From Burkholderia sp. Ax-1724 (GTDB taxonomy: Bacteria; Pseudomonadota; Gammaproteobacteria; Burkholderiales; Burkholderiaceae): DNA of 64,000 bases. The stretch covers positions 186,001-250,000 of the forward strand of contig NZ_VWWL01000010.1 of the NCBI RefSeq assembly GCF_011752995.1, given 5' to 3'. Numbering within the stretch: the stretch's first letter is position 1; every line of letters begins with the position of its first letter. The notes beneath the pieces are model-generated. The model did no database searches and was not told where the DNA came from. It saw only the letters and a list, made by a program, of their open reading frames with translations. Below are positions 1 through 7,667 of this stretch, piece after piece. Position numbers and translations under genes: made by a program.

Positions 1-176
1 ATGAAGCCGGCGGTATTCAGGCCGCGCGCCTGATCGAGCGCGCGCTGCATCAAGGCGAGGCGCACGAGCGCCTGCGTGCCGGTCAGAAAGATCCGGCCGC
101 GCGTCGCGGTGAGGTTGTCGGATAGCCGGTAATCGGCGAGAGCAGGCGTGCCGTCGATGGGCAGGCGGGCAGTCAT
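1..176 (-). CDS. Indolepyruvate ferredoxin oxidoreductase family protein, N-terminal fragment
   Basis: Only the first 58 or so codons are inside the window; the gene runs off the left edge. The N-terminus reads MTARLPIDGTPALADYRL and continues with GRIFLTGTQALVRLALMQ and a GLNTAGF segment. That pattern is typical of the start of the long fused indolepyruvate ferredoxin oxidoreductases, in which thiamine-diphosphate and gamma domains oxidatively decarboxylate aryl-pyruvates to aryl-acyl-CoA. The ATG lies 4-9 bases behind GGAGACTC. The 5' leader contains two tandem hairpins (separate entry). The family call rests on a short stretch, so catalytic domains cannot be checked here. Confidence 0.75.
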   Translation of the reverse strand, partial: MTARLPIDGTPALADYRLSDNLTATRGRIFLTGTQALVRLALMQRALDQARGLNTAGF

Positions 177-191
177 GGGCGAGTCTCCATT

Positions 192-286
192 TGTCGATCG
201 GAGTTGGCGCTTTAGCGCCTACTCCGATCCCACGCAAGGCGGTCGACCGGAGTTGGCGCTTTAGCGCTTACGCCGGTCCCATGCAA
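192..286 (-). repeat. Two tandem 46-bp hairpin repeats in an mRNA leader
   Basis: Two 46-base copies lie at 192-237 and 241-286, period 49. Read on the minus strand, the copy nearest the start folds as a 9-bp outer helix (GATCGGAGT with ACTCCGATC), an A-A mismatch, a 5-bp inner helix GGCGC/GCGCC and a UAAA tetraloop (196-229). The second copy (245-278) keeps loop and architecture; one outer pair changes from T-A to C-G with both sides altered, while two other positions become unpaired. They lie 16-110 bases upstream of the oxidoreductase start, so they would be transcribed in its leader. They could be a dispersed palindromic (REP-like) element or an RNA regulatory element. Confidence 0.75.
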
Positions 287-395
287 CTTCGTTGCTTTCG
301 GTTCCGCGCGCCGTGGTGGGGACCACGCAGACGACGCAGCGGAAGAGACTCTATTTTTCAGCCGCCCTCGGAGTGATTTCTTTCTTCTTTAATCG

Positions 396-415
396 CGCGC
401 CCGTGAACGGGCGCG
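396..415. other. GC-rich hairpin downstream of the YfcC-type gene
   Basis: CGCGCCCG-TGAA-CGGGCGCG is a perfect 8-bp stem about 90 bases past the stop of the minus-strand transporter gene. No U-tract follows on either strand, so it is not a canonical intrinsic terminator. The rest of 287-502 shows no gene. Confidence 0.4.
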
Positions 416-502
416 AGGAGTCGCGCGTTTTGACGGGCTTTTGAGCTGGATTTGCCACGCGGCGGCGCGCTTCGGGTATGCCCTGGGGCGTTCACCGCGT
501 GT

Positions 503-2008
503 TCAGTACCCGGTCCACACCGCGAGCGCCAGTGCGCCGCCCGAGAGCAGAAGCAGCATCACGAAGAGCGGCAGGATAAAGCGCAGCCACTGGCCGAAGC
601 CGACCCGCGCGGTGGCGAGATAGGCGAGCAGCATCCCCGAGGTCGGCGTCACCATGTTCGTCAAGCCGCCCCCCAGCACGAATGCGAGCACCGAGGTCTG
701 TCCGCTGACGCCGGAGAGTTGCGCGATCGGTCCGATGATCGGCATGCTGACCGCGGCCTTGCCGGACACCGACGGAATGAACACGTCGAGCACCATCTGC
801 ACCGCCATTAGTCCGTTGGCGACCCAGACCGGCGACTGGCCATTCGCAAGGCGCGTGAAGCGCTCGATCAGCGTATCGAGCACGAGGCTGTTCTGCAGGA
901 TCAGTTCGACCGAGGCGGCGAGCCCGATCAGCAGACCCGCCAGCATCATGCCCTTCATGCCGTCGACGAACGCATCGGCCGCGCCGCGCGAGTCGAGCCG
1001 GCCGACCGCCGCCGTCACGATGCTGATGAAGATGTAGAACGCCGATAGCTCCACATTGCCCCAATGCAGCTCGCGCGTGCCGATCACCAGCATGGCGGCG
1101 GCGATCGCCAGCACGGCGAGGGTCGCCTTGTGGCGGCGCGACAGCGCGGCCCGCGGATGTTCGCCGATGCTCGCGCGCGCGGCCGCGAGCCGGTAGCCGC
1201 TGCGCCGCACGTGGATCAGCAGATACAGGATGCCGAGCGTCAGGAACACGACGAACACGCCGATACGCATGGCAATGCCGCTGAAGAGCGGCACGCCGAC
1301 GATCGGCTGCGCGACCGCGAGCGACAATGGGTTGGTCACCGACGCGATATAGCCAATCTTCGCCGCAATCGCGACGAGGCCGACCGCGAACAGGTTCGAC
1401 AGGCCGAGCCGCCGCGACAGCACCAGCACCATCGGAATGATCACGAGGTATTCGGAGATGAAGCCGAGCAGCGTGCTGCCGAGACCGATCAGCAGCATCA
1501 GCAGCGGTGCGAGCACATAGACGTTGCCGGCGGTGAGTTGCAACAGCCTGTCGATACCCGCGTCTACCACGCCTGTCTTGCGCATCACGCCGAACATGCC
1601 GCCCACGAACATCACCATGAAGATCAGCGGCGCATTCTTGATGAGGCCGTTGGGCACCGCGACGAACGCGGAGACGAGGCTCGCCGGCGCGGCCTGTTCG
1701 GGCGTGCTTTTGCTGACGCGCGGTGCGGCCAGCGTGGCGAGACTTCGGCTCTTCGGTACGACCTGGTACGTGCCCGGCACCACCAGCTTGTCGCGCCGCT
1801 CGAAGTGGCCGGCATCGATCAGATAGGTGAGCGCCACCGCGGCGAGCAGCACCCAGATCATCATCACGACAGGGTGCAGCATCTTGCCGTGCGGTTTGTT
1901 GCCGCTGCCGCCGTGGTTGTCCTCGTCGCGGACGGCGTCGCCGGCATGGCTGCGCGGCGCAAGAGGATCGTCGGCGACGGGCGCCGCGGAGGGACCAAGT
2001 GGAGTCAT
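503..2008 (-). CDS. YfcC/DcuC-family membrane transporter
   Basis: 501 residues. After a hydrophilic N-terminal tail of about 45 residues comes a first membrane segment (MLHPVVMMIWVLLAAVALTYLI), a periplasmic-type loop, then about ten further hydrophobic segments. The glycine-rich repeated blocks around FMVMFVGGMFGVMRKTGVVDAG and LNLLPHT-like turns match the YfcC branch of the DcuC (PF03606) family, which includes C4-dicarboxylate and putative peptide or amino-acid carriers. It is last in an operon, 13 bp after the IclR gene, whose first gene is an N-formylglutamate amidohydrolase homologue. Uptake of the amidohydrolase's substrate is a reasonable inference; the actual substrate is unknown. 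ATG preceded by AGGAAG. Confidence 0.8.
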   Translation of the reverse strand: MTPLGPSAAPVADDPLAPRSHAGDAVRDEDNHGGSGNKPHGKMLHPVVMMIWVLLAAVALTYLIDAGHFERRDKLVVPGTYQVVPKSRSLATLAAPRVSKSTPEQAAPASLVSAFVAVPNGLIKNAPLIFMVMFVGGMFGVMRKTGVVDAGIDRLLQLTAGNVYVLAPLLMLLIGLGSTLLGFISEYLVIIPMVLVLSRRLGLSNLFAVGLVAIAAKIGYIASVTNPLSLAVAQPIVGVPLFSGIAMRIGVFVVFLTLGILYLLIHVRRSGYRLAAARASIGEHPRAALSRRHKATLAVLAIAAAMLVIGTRELHWGNVELSAFYIFISIVTAAVGRLDSRGAADAFVDGMKGMMLAGLLIGLAASVELILQNSLVLDTLIERFTRLANGQSPVWVANGLMAVQMVLDVFIPSVSGKAAVSMPIIGPIAQLSGVSGQTSVLAFVLGGGLTNMVTPTSGMLLAYLATARVGFGQWLRFILPLFVMLLLLSGGALALAVWTGY

Positions 2009-2021
2009 GGGCGGCTTCCTG

Positions 2022-2792
2022 TCATGCCGGTTGCGGCGTGAGCTGCGGCGCGGCGTAGCCTAGCTCGGCGGAAATCGTGCGGCTGCATGCCTGCAGACGT
2101 TCGAGGTAATCGGGAATCTCGATCCGGCTGATGCGCATTTCCGGCCCCGAAATGCTGACCGCCGCAATCGTGTCGCCGCTCACGTCGTGCACCGGCACCG
2201 AGATCGCGACCGCGCCGGCCGTGACCTCGCCTACGCTGACCGCATAGCCTTTGCGCGCGATCGCATCGAGTTCGTCGACGAGCTTCATCAAGTCCGGGGG
2301 CTGCGGCAATTTCTTCAGGCGTGCCAGATATTCGGTCCTGACGGCGGCGGGCGCGAACGCGAGCAGGATTCGGCCGGACGCGCCGCTATTGAGCGGCCGG
2401 CGATTGCCGACCGCACCGACGGTGCGCATTTCGTGCGTGGTCTCGCAACGGGCGACGCACACGGTTTCCAGCCCTTCGCGAACGCGCAGCACGACGGTTT
2501 CGTTGATCGCCTGGTTCAGCGAGAGCATGTGCTTTTGCGCGGAGCGCACCAGCGTGTTCTGCTGGGCCGCGGCGACGCCGATCACGAAGGCCTGCGGGCC
2601 GAGCGAGTAGGTCGACGCGCGGGTGTCCAGCACGACGAAGCGATGCAGTTCGAGCGTGCATAGCATCCGGTACGCGCGCGACTTGTTGATGCCGAGTCGG
2701 TTCGCGAGTTCGGTGACGCCCAGGCCAAGATGCTCGGCGACATGGCTGAGCAGCTTGAGCGCGCTGTCGACGGAATCGACGATGTAGTTCAC
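2022..2792 (-). CDS. IclR-family transcriptional regulator
   Basis: About 256 residues: an N-terminal winged helix-turn-helix (LGVTELANRLGINKSRAYRML) followed by the IclR effector-binding domain (NETVVLRVREGLETVCVARCET to AVSISGPEMRISR). A GTG at 2792 behind GAAGGAG with five bases of spacing is preferred; an in-frame GTG at 2813 has no comparable ribosome site. The gene sits between the amidohydrolase and the transporter and probably controls both them and the divergent porin. The paired GTTTTATT-n-AATAAAAC palindromes in the divergent promoter region are its best operator candidates. The ligand is likely related to the operon's amide substrate (inference). Confidence 0.88.
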   Translation of the reverse strand: MNYIVDSVDSALKLLSHVAEHLGLGVTELANRLGINKSRAYRMLCTLELHRFVVLDTRASTYSLGPQAFVIGVAAAQQNTLVRSAQKHMLSLNQAINETVVLRVREGLETVCVARCETTHEMRTVGAVGNRRPLNSGASGRILLAFAPAAVRTEYLARLKKLPQPPDLMKLVDELDAIARKGYAVSVGEVTAGAVAISVPVHDVSGDTIAAVSISGPEMRISRIEIPDYLERLQACSRTISAELGYAAPQLTPQPA

Positions 2793-2809
2793 GGTTGCTC
2801 CTTCACGAT

Positions 2810-3706
2810 TCACGGCGCCGCGCGCAAGGCGGCGAGTTGCGCGTGCACGTAAGCGGCGAGCGCGGCGGCAAACGCGTCGAGATCGCGCTTGAGCGCGGCG
2901 AAGCCCGTGTGTTTGACGAACGCGGCTTCGTCCATGTAGAGCGCGCGATTCAGTTCGATCTGGATGCTATGGCGGTGCCGCTCCGGATCGCTGACGGCGG
3001 TCAGCAGGTCGCCGCCCTGATACGGCTCGTTTATCTGCACGCGATAGCCGGCGCCGCTGAACCAGTCGGCCACCCATTGCGTGAAGGCCGGCGCGGCGGT
3101 GGCGCCGCGCCGGTCGCTGATGACGAAGTCGGGCCGCGCCGCGCCCGCGTCGACGTTCATCTCGTTGCCACGCGATTTCATCGAATGGCAATCGACGTGC
3201 CACAGCGCGCCGTGTTCCGCGTACGCGCGTTCCGCCGCGGCGGCGAGCGCCGCGCGGTAGGGGCGGTAGTACGCGTCGATCCGGTGCCGCACCTCGGCGA
3301 CGGACAGCTTGCGGTCGTACATCGGCTGGTTCGGCAAGGCATCGCGCCGGATCAGCCCCATGCCGCGCAGCGTGTACTTCTCGGGCGACAGCGGTTCGGG
3401 CCACGGCTCGGCGAGCAGTTGCGCGTCGATATCGGCGAGCGCGCGATTCGGGTCGATATAGGCGCGCGGAAAATGCGCACCGATCAGCACGCCGCCGTGT
3501 TCAGGCACGCCCGCCCACAGTTCGTCGACGAATGCGTCCCACGACGTGCGGATCGCGGACACCGGCGCGCAGGTGCCGAAGTCGGCCGGCAGCGCAATGC
3601 CGCTGTGGGGCGAATCGAAAACGATCGGCAGCCGGGCACCCGCAGGTTCGGCGACGAAGAACGGCGCGCTTGAAGAGGCCGCCGAAGTGTTGTTATTGGG
3701 CGTCAA
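2810..3706 (-). CDS. N-formylglutamate amidohydrolase family protein
   Basis: 298 residues. It opens with PIVFDSPHSGIALP, the conserved region of N-formylglutamate amidohydrolases (HutG2-like, PF05013), with later LWHVDCHSM and EPYQGGDLL motifs that supply metal-binding histidine and acidic residues. Family members hydrolyse N-formyl-L-glutamate to formate and glutamate at the end of one histidine-degradation route, but no hut genes are near, so a related N-acyl or N-formyl substrate is possible. The start is a TTG at 3706, six bases after a strong AAGGAG. First gene of an operon with the IclR regulator and the YfcC-type transporter; divergent from the porin at 4108. Confidence 0.85.
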   Translation of the reverse strand: MTPNNNTSAASSSAPFFVAEPAGARLPIVFDSPHSGIALPADFGTCAPVSAIRTSWDAFVDELWAGVPEHGGVLIGAHFPRAYIDPNRALADIDAQLLAEPWPEPLSPEKYTLRGMGLIRRDALPNQPMYDRKLSVAEVRHRIDAYYRPYRAALAAAAERAYAEHGALWHVDCHSMKSRGNEMNVDAGAARPDFVISDRRGATAAPAFTQWVADWFSGAGYRVQINEPYQGGDLLTAVSDPERHRHSIQIELNRALYMDEAAFVKHTGFAALKRDLDAFAAALAAYVHAQLAALRAAP

Positions 3707-3773
3707 ACAGAACTCCTTTTGCGATGGCCGGCGTCCCTCCGAAGGGGGACGTCGCCCGATAAACGCTTCGCGT

Positions 3774-3790
3774 GTTTTATTTAATAAAAC
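3774..3790. promoter_or_regulatory. 17-bp palindrome, putative IclR operator 1
   Basis: GTTTTATTTAATAAAAC: perfect 8-bp arms around one central base, 67 bp upstream of the amidohydrolase start. An identical arm sequence recurs at 4013-4029. IclR-family proteins bind short A/T-rich palindromes, and the IclR gene is in the operon just downstream. Confidence 0.65.
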
Positions 3791-4012
3791 AGCATATCAA
3801 TATTTAACGACAGACATTATTGCAGGTCAAGTCGTTCGTCCAAAGCCTTGCCATTCGGGTGTTCAATTCGATAGACCTTGATAGGTAAGGATTTGCGCCG
3901 TATCGGCTGATAAAACTTCCTGTGTCGCATATTGTCGTCAATGCGTGAAAACCAGAGTTTTATCCCTGCCTTGACCTACCGTTTTTGCATTTCAAATAAT
4001 TAATAACACATT

Positions 4013-4029
4013 GTTTTATTCAATAAAAC
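4013..4029. promoter_or_regulatory. 17-bp palindrome, putative IclR operator 2
   Basis: GTTTTATTCAATAAAAC: the same palindrome as at 3774-3790, with only the centre base changed, 78 bp upstream of the porin ATG. The 3707-4107 interval is otherwise gene-free and markedly A/T-rich; a looser inverted pair AAAAC-CAGA-GTTTT lies near 3948. Confidence 0.65.
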
Positions 4030-4107
4030 ATGTGGGTGGCGTAGGCACAAACGGTATCCGCGGCTTCGGCATCCAGATCCGAACACTCAAGACAGGGGAA
4101 AACACAG

Positions 4108-5214
4108 ATGAACAGCAAAGGTTTGGCGATGGCGCTGGCGGGCGCCGGAATGGGCGTTGCACTGTGCGGCAACGCGGTCGCGCAATCGAGCGTGACGTTG
4201 TACGGCATCGTCGATTCCGGCATCACGTACACGAGCAACCAGAAGGGCAGTTCGACTTGGCAGGCGACGGGCGGCAACGAGCAGGGCACGCGCTGGGGCA
4301 TGACGGGCTCGGAAGACCTCGGCGGCGGAACCACGGCGATCTTCAAGCTGGAGAACGGCTTCAACATCGAGACCGGCACCGCGAGCGCGAACGGCCGCCT
4401 GTTCGGCCGCCAGGCGTGGGTCGGCATGTCGAACCCGCGCTGGGGCACCTTTACGATGGGCCGCCAGTACAACGCCGCGCAGGATTCGCTCGCGCCGTTG
4501 CAGATCGGCGCAAGCACGTCATTGACGCAGTTCGCGCTGCATCCCTTCGATACCGACGACCTGAACAACACGTTCCGCACCGACAACTCGGTGAAATACG
4601 TGACGCCGAGTTTCTCCGGTTTGCAGGGCAATGCGATGTACGGCTTTTCCAATTCGACGAACTTCGCGGCGAACCGCAGCTGGAGCGTCGGCGGCACCTA
4701 TGCGCAGGGACCGGTGCATCTCGGCGTGGCCTACGTGGTGCTCGACAATCCGGCGCTCGACACCACCGGTGCGATTCCTTCGGATAACTACTATACGTTC
4801 CTGAAGGGCATTACGAAGCAGCAGATATGGGGCGCGGCCGGTACTTACGAATTCGGCGACGCCACGTTCGGCTTGCTGTACACGACCTCACTGTTCAATT
4901 TACAGACAGGGTCGTCGCAGCGCTTCAACAACTACGAAGGCAGCTTCCGCTACCGTTTCATGCCCGCGTTGCTGTTCGCGATCGGCGAGACCTACACGCA
5001 GGTTCTGACGACGCAGAGTACCGAGCCGAGCATGCATTACCTGCAAACCAGCGCGGGCGTGCAGTATTTCCTGTCGAAGCGCACCGATCTTTATCTGAAT
5101 GCGATCTATCAGCGCTCGTCGGCGAATACGGTGGCGGCTATCGAGGGGGTGAGCAATCCGTCGAGTTCGAGAACGCAGGTGGTGGGCGTGGTGGGCATAC
5201 GCCACAAGTTCTGA
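4108..5214 (+). CDS. OmpC-type outer-membrane porin
   Basis: 368 residues with a signal peptide ending in the AVAQS cleavage region (about residue 25), then SSVTLYGIVDSGI, the standard first strand of Burkholderiales porins (Gram-negative porin, PF13609). The TGSEDLGGGTTAIFKLE loop and FGRQAWVGM block follow. It ends GIRHKF, with the C-terminal phenylalanine needed for Bam-dependent insertion. Trimeric 16-stranded general diffusion pore expected. Divergent from the amidohydrolase-IclR-transporter operon and carrying its own copy of the palindrome upstream, it may be the outer-membrane entry for the same substrate (inference). AGGGGA precedes the ATG. Confidence 0.93.
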   Translation: MNSKGLAMALAGAGMGVALCGNAVAQSSVTLYGIVDSGITYTSNQKGSSTWQATGGNEQGTRWGMTGSEDLGGGTTAIFKLENGFNIETGTASANGRLFGRQAWVGMSNPRWGTFTMGRQYNAAQDSLAPLQIGASTSLTQFALHPFDTDDLNNTFRTDNSVKYVTPSFSGLQGNAMYGFSNSTNFAANRSWSVGGTYAQGPVHLGVAYVVLDNPALDTTGAIPSDNYYTFLKGITKQQIWGAAGTYEFGDATFGLLYTTSLFNLQTGSSQRFNNYEGSFRYRFMPALLFAIGETYTQVLTTQSTEPSMHYLQTSAGVQYFLSKRTDLYLNAIYQRSSANTVAAIEGVSNPSSSRTQVVGVVGIRHKF

Positions 5215-5230
5215 TGGCGCGGCGCGCCGC

Positions 5231-6202
5231 TTAGGGCGTTTGCCGCGCGGCGGGGTCCATTTGCAACGGCGCCGCCTCGAGCGGCGCGATCTCGTCGAAA
5301 TGCGAATAGTCGATGTGGCTCATGCCGTCGCGCTCGCTCATGATGTCGACGAAACGGTGCTGCCAGAAGATCTGCTCGCAGGTCCACATATGGCGCGCCT
5401 GCATCGTTTGCGACGTCGATTCGTCGATGCCTTCGAGCGTGAGCAGCAGCGACATGTCGCTGCCCTTGAGCGTTTCGGCGTTTTCGCCGAACAGCGGACT
5501 GCTTTCGTCGATGACGTGCATCAGCATCCAGCCGAGCTTGAACACCGGATGCTGGTCGCGCACGAGCGCGAGGTCGTAGAGCTTGTACAGCGAGAAGCCT
5601 TCGACGGACGTCTCCTGACGCAGGATGCGTAGCCGTGCGCGCGCTTCGGCAATCACGTTCTGGCGTGCGTTGGCCGCGCGCACCATCAGCGTCATGCGGC
5701 CGTCGATCGGCCGGACCACCGCGTAGCGCGCGAACATGATCTTCGCGTGCGGCCGCGAGAAGCGCGCGAAGATGAGCCCCGTCGCCAACGCGATGCTCGA
5801 CATGCCGACGAAGATTTCGAGCGTCGCGACCCAGTGCGCGTAGACGGTTTGCGGATGCATGTCGCCGTAGCCGACCGTCGCGAGCGTTTCGACGCTGAAG
5901 AAGAACGCGCCGCCGAAGCCCTTCGGAAACTGATTCGCGATCGGCGCGTTGCCGAACATGTAGAGCGCGGCGAACGTCGTGTTGAGCAGCAGGAACAGCA
6001 CCGCGAGCGCCACGAAAAACACCGGCCAGCGCACCCCGAGCGCGCGATGGTAGAGGTCCTGCCAGAGCGGCGTCGGCATGCCGTGCGCGATCACCACGCG
6101 ATCGTCGAGACGCATTTCGCGGCTGCCGCGCGCGCGACGCTTCGGCGCGTCTGCGTCGGCGTCGCCGAGGGGCGCAAAACGGTCTGACGGTTCGCTTGCC
6201 AT
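5231..6202 (-). CDS. Inwardly rectifying K+ channel (KirBac-type)
   Basis: About 323 residues from the ATG at 6202, preferred over 6241 because an AGCAGGTG lies just upstream and families start near there. Two membrane helices flank a pore loop: VFFVALAVLFLLLNTTFAAL (residues 61-80), then FFSVETLATVGYGDMHP with the selectivity filter TVGYGD at 109-114, then the inner helix with a glycine hinge (VGMSSIALATGLIFARF). The C-terminal half is the immunoglobulin-like Kir cytoplasmic domain. It sits in the inner membrane and conducts K+. It is tail to tail with the porin, 16 bp apart. Confidence 0.92.
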   Translation of the reverse strand: MASEPSDRFAPLGDADADAPKRRARGSREMRLDDRVVIAHGMPTPLWQDLYHRALGVRWPVFFVALAVLFLLLNTTFAALYMFGNAPIANQFPKGFGGAFFFSVETLATVGYGDMHPQTVYAHWVATLEIFVGMSSIALATGLIFARFSRPHAKIMFARYAVVRPIDGRMTLMVRAANARQNVIAEARARLRILRQETSVEGFSLYKLYDLALVRDQHPVFKLGWMLMHVIDESSPLFGENAETLKGSDMSLLLTLEGIDESTSQTMQARHMWTCEQIFWQHRFVDIMSERDGMSHIDYSHFDEIAPLEAAPLQMDPAARQTP

Positions 6203-6346
6203 CACCTGCTCGTGAGGATGAAAACGGGCACAGCGTAGCATGGCGCGTGGCTCGCGCAGAGGGGGGCAAACCGGGTTAGGATGAAATTTTGACCGTGGGA
6301 TGAGAGCGCGGATTGCGCGCGCCGTTACGACTGGGATTTTGAGTAC

Positions 6347-6808
6347 ATGAAAAAATATCTGACGATTTTTATCGCCACTCTGTTACTGGCCTTTAATAAC
6401 ATTTCATACGCGGGAAGCACGACCCATGACGGGCAGATCACTCCCGAGACACAAGTCAAAGATTTCTATACATGGTTTATTCCACACCTTGCCGCTGATC
6501 GCGATTATCCGGTCATGAACGCAGAGATAAACCGGCACGTTGCCAAAGCAACCGTTGATTTTTTACGAAAGCAATACAAGGCCAATAACCTGGCCGAAGA
6601 CGCGGAATACTTCACGAAAGCACAAGACTTCGACGAGAAGGATTGGGCCGCACATATCGCCGTGCATCCCGCCGTCATGCTTGACAAGGTGGCGCTCGTA
6701 CCCGTTACGTTCGGCTCGAAAGACAAGCAGACCAATATCGTATTTTTGCGTCAGGAAAACGGCACTTGGAAAATCACGAAGGTCGTGGATACCCTCGATT
6801 ACCGGTAA
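6347..6808 (+). CDS. Secreted DUF3828-like protein
   Basis: 153 residues. Signal peptide MKKYLTIFIATLLLAFNNISYA, then a small alpha+beta domain ending in VFLRQENGTWKITKVVDTL, the pattern seen in DUF3828/NTF2-like periplasmic proteins. No catalytic residues are evident. The gene is visibly richer in A/T and in AAA/AAT codons than everything around it, suggesting lateral acquisition. Stands alone on the plus strand; function unknown. Confidence 0.6.
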   Translation: MKKYLTIFIATLLLAFNNISYAGSTTHDGQITPETQVKDFYTWFIPHLAADRDYPVMNAEINRHVAKATVDFLRKQYKANNLAEDAEYFTKAQDFDEKDWAAHIAVHPAVMLDKVALVPVTFGSKDKQTNIVFLRQENGTWKITKVVDTLDYR

Positions 6809-6918
6809 TCGCCGACGTGTTGCCGTGCTTCGCAGCGTACGGCGCTCAATCGCGCCGCGCCGCACCGCGTTGCGAAGCAGCGAATCTCACCGCGCCCAAA
6901 CAGGCGCATCCCGACCCC

Positions 6919-7164
6919 TCACGGAAACACGCGCGGCTTCGGAATTCCCGCGCCATGTTCGATATCGTTCACAGCTTGCCGATGCGCGTTTTCCACCGCT
7001 TCGGCCTGATCGGCATAGCCCGCGTCGCCGCCGACGGTGGTCCACGTCTTGACGGCTTTTTCGCGATGGCGGATTTCGTACTCTGCATCCCAGCGCGCGC
7101 CGTCGAGTTCGAGCGGGCGGACGTGTATCGAATACACGCCGTAGAGAAAAAGCTGCTCAGCCAT
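6919..7164 (-). CDS. Small conserved hypothetical protein
   Basis: 81 residues, no signal peptide or membrane segment. The sequence reads MAEQLFLYGVYSIHVRPLEL and contains a YEIRHREKAVKTWTTVGG region, suggestive of a small beta-sheet domain. A clear GGAGG sits six bases before the ATG, which supports it being real. I do not recognise the family. Its neighbour at 7247 is another small acidic hypothetical on the same strand. Confidence 0.6.
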   Translation of the reverse strand: MAEQLFLYGVYSIHVRPLELDGARWDAEYEIRHREKAVKTWTTVGGDAGYADQAEAVENAHRQAVNDIEHGAGIPKPRVFP

Positions 7165-7246
7165 GATCGCCTCCAGCCGGCCGATTCCGGCAGCGGCGCG
7201 CGCGATGCGCGGGTGGGCGAACGCGGCGCGCTGCCTGAAGTTCGGC

Positions 7247-7477
7247 CTACAGTTCGATTTCCCCGAGGATACGATGAGCGAGCGCCTTGGCTTCTTCGAG
7301 CGCCTCTTCCGGTGTCGACGAAGTGGATTCGACTTCGTAGAGCGTGGTTTCCTGATCGGCGGCGGGCTCGCCTTCGTCGCGCGCCAGTGTGACGAGACCC
7401 TGCCAGGCGTCCTGTGCGATTTCTCTTATCGACGCCGTGGCCGTGTAGATCCCTTTGGTGTAGGTGACGTCTTCCAT
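7247..7477 (-). CDS. Small acidic hypothetical protein
   Basis: 76 residues from an ATG at 7477 placed behind AAAGGAG. Sequence starts MEDVTYTKGIYTATASIRE, has TLARDEGEPAADQ and a glutamate-rich helix (STPEEALEEAKALAHRILG). The layout resembles small beta-hairpin plus helix proteins common in Burkholderia, but no function is known. An upstream in-frame extension to 7624 lacks a ribosome site and is rejected. Possibly cotranscribed with the 81-residue gene downstream (82-bp gap). Confidence 0.6.
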   Translation of the reverse strand: MEDVTYTKGIYTATASIREIAQDAWQGLVTLARDEGEPAADQETTLYEVESTSSTPEEALEEAKALAHRILGEIEL

Positions 7478-7667
7478 GGCCTCGCTCCTTTTTGCAAAGG
7501 TCTCGATGTTTTCATCGTAGCACGGCAATGGCGGTTCGGCTCCGGGCCCGAGCGTGCCCAAGAGAGCGCTCGGGGCGGCGCTTCGCGTGCAGGATGTTCC
7601 CGACACCGACGACACTACGCGCACCCCAAGGCAGGAAAGTTACAGCGACGCCATCACGGCGAGGTCA

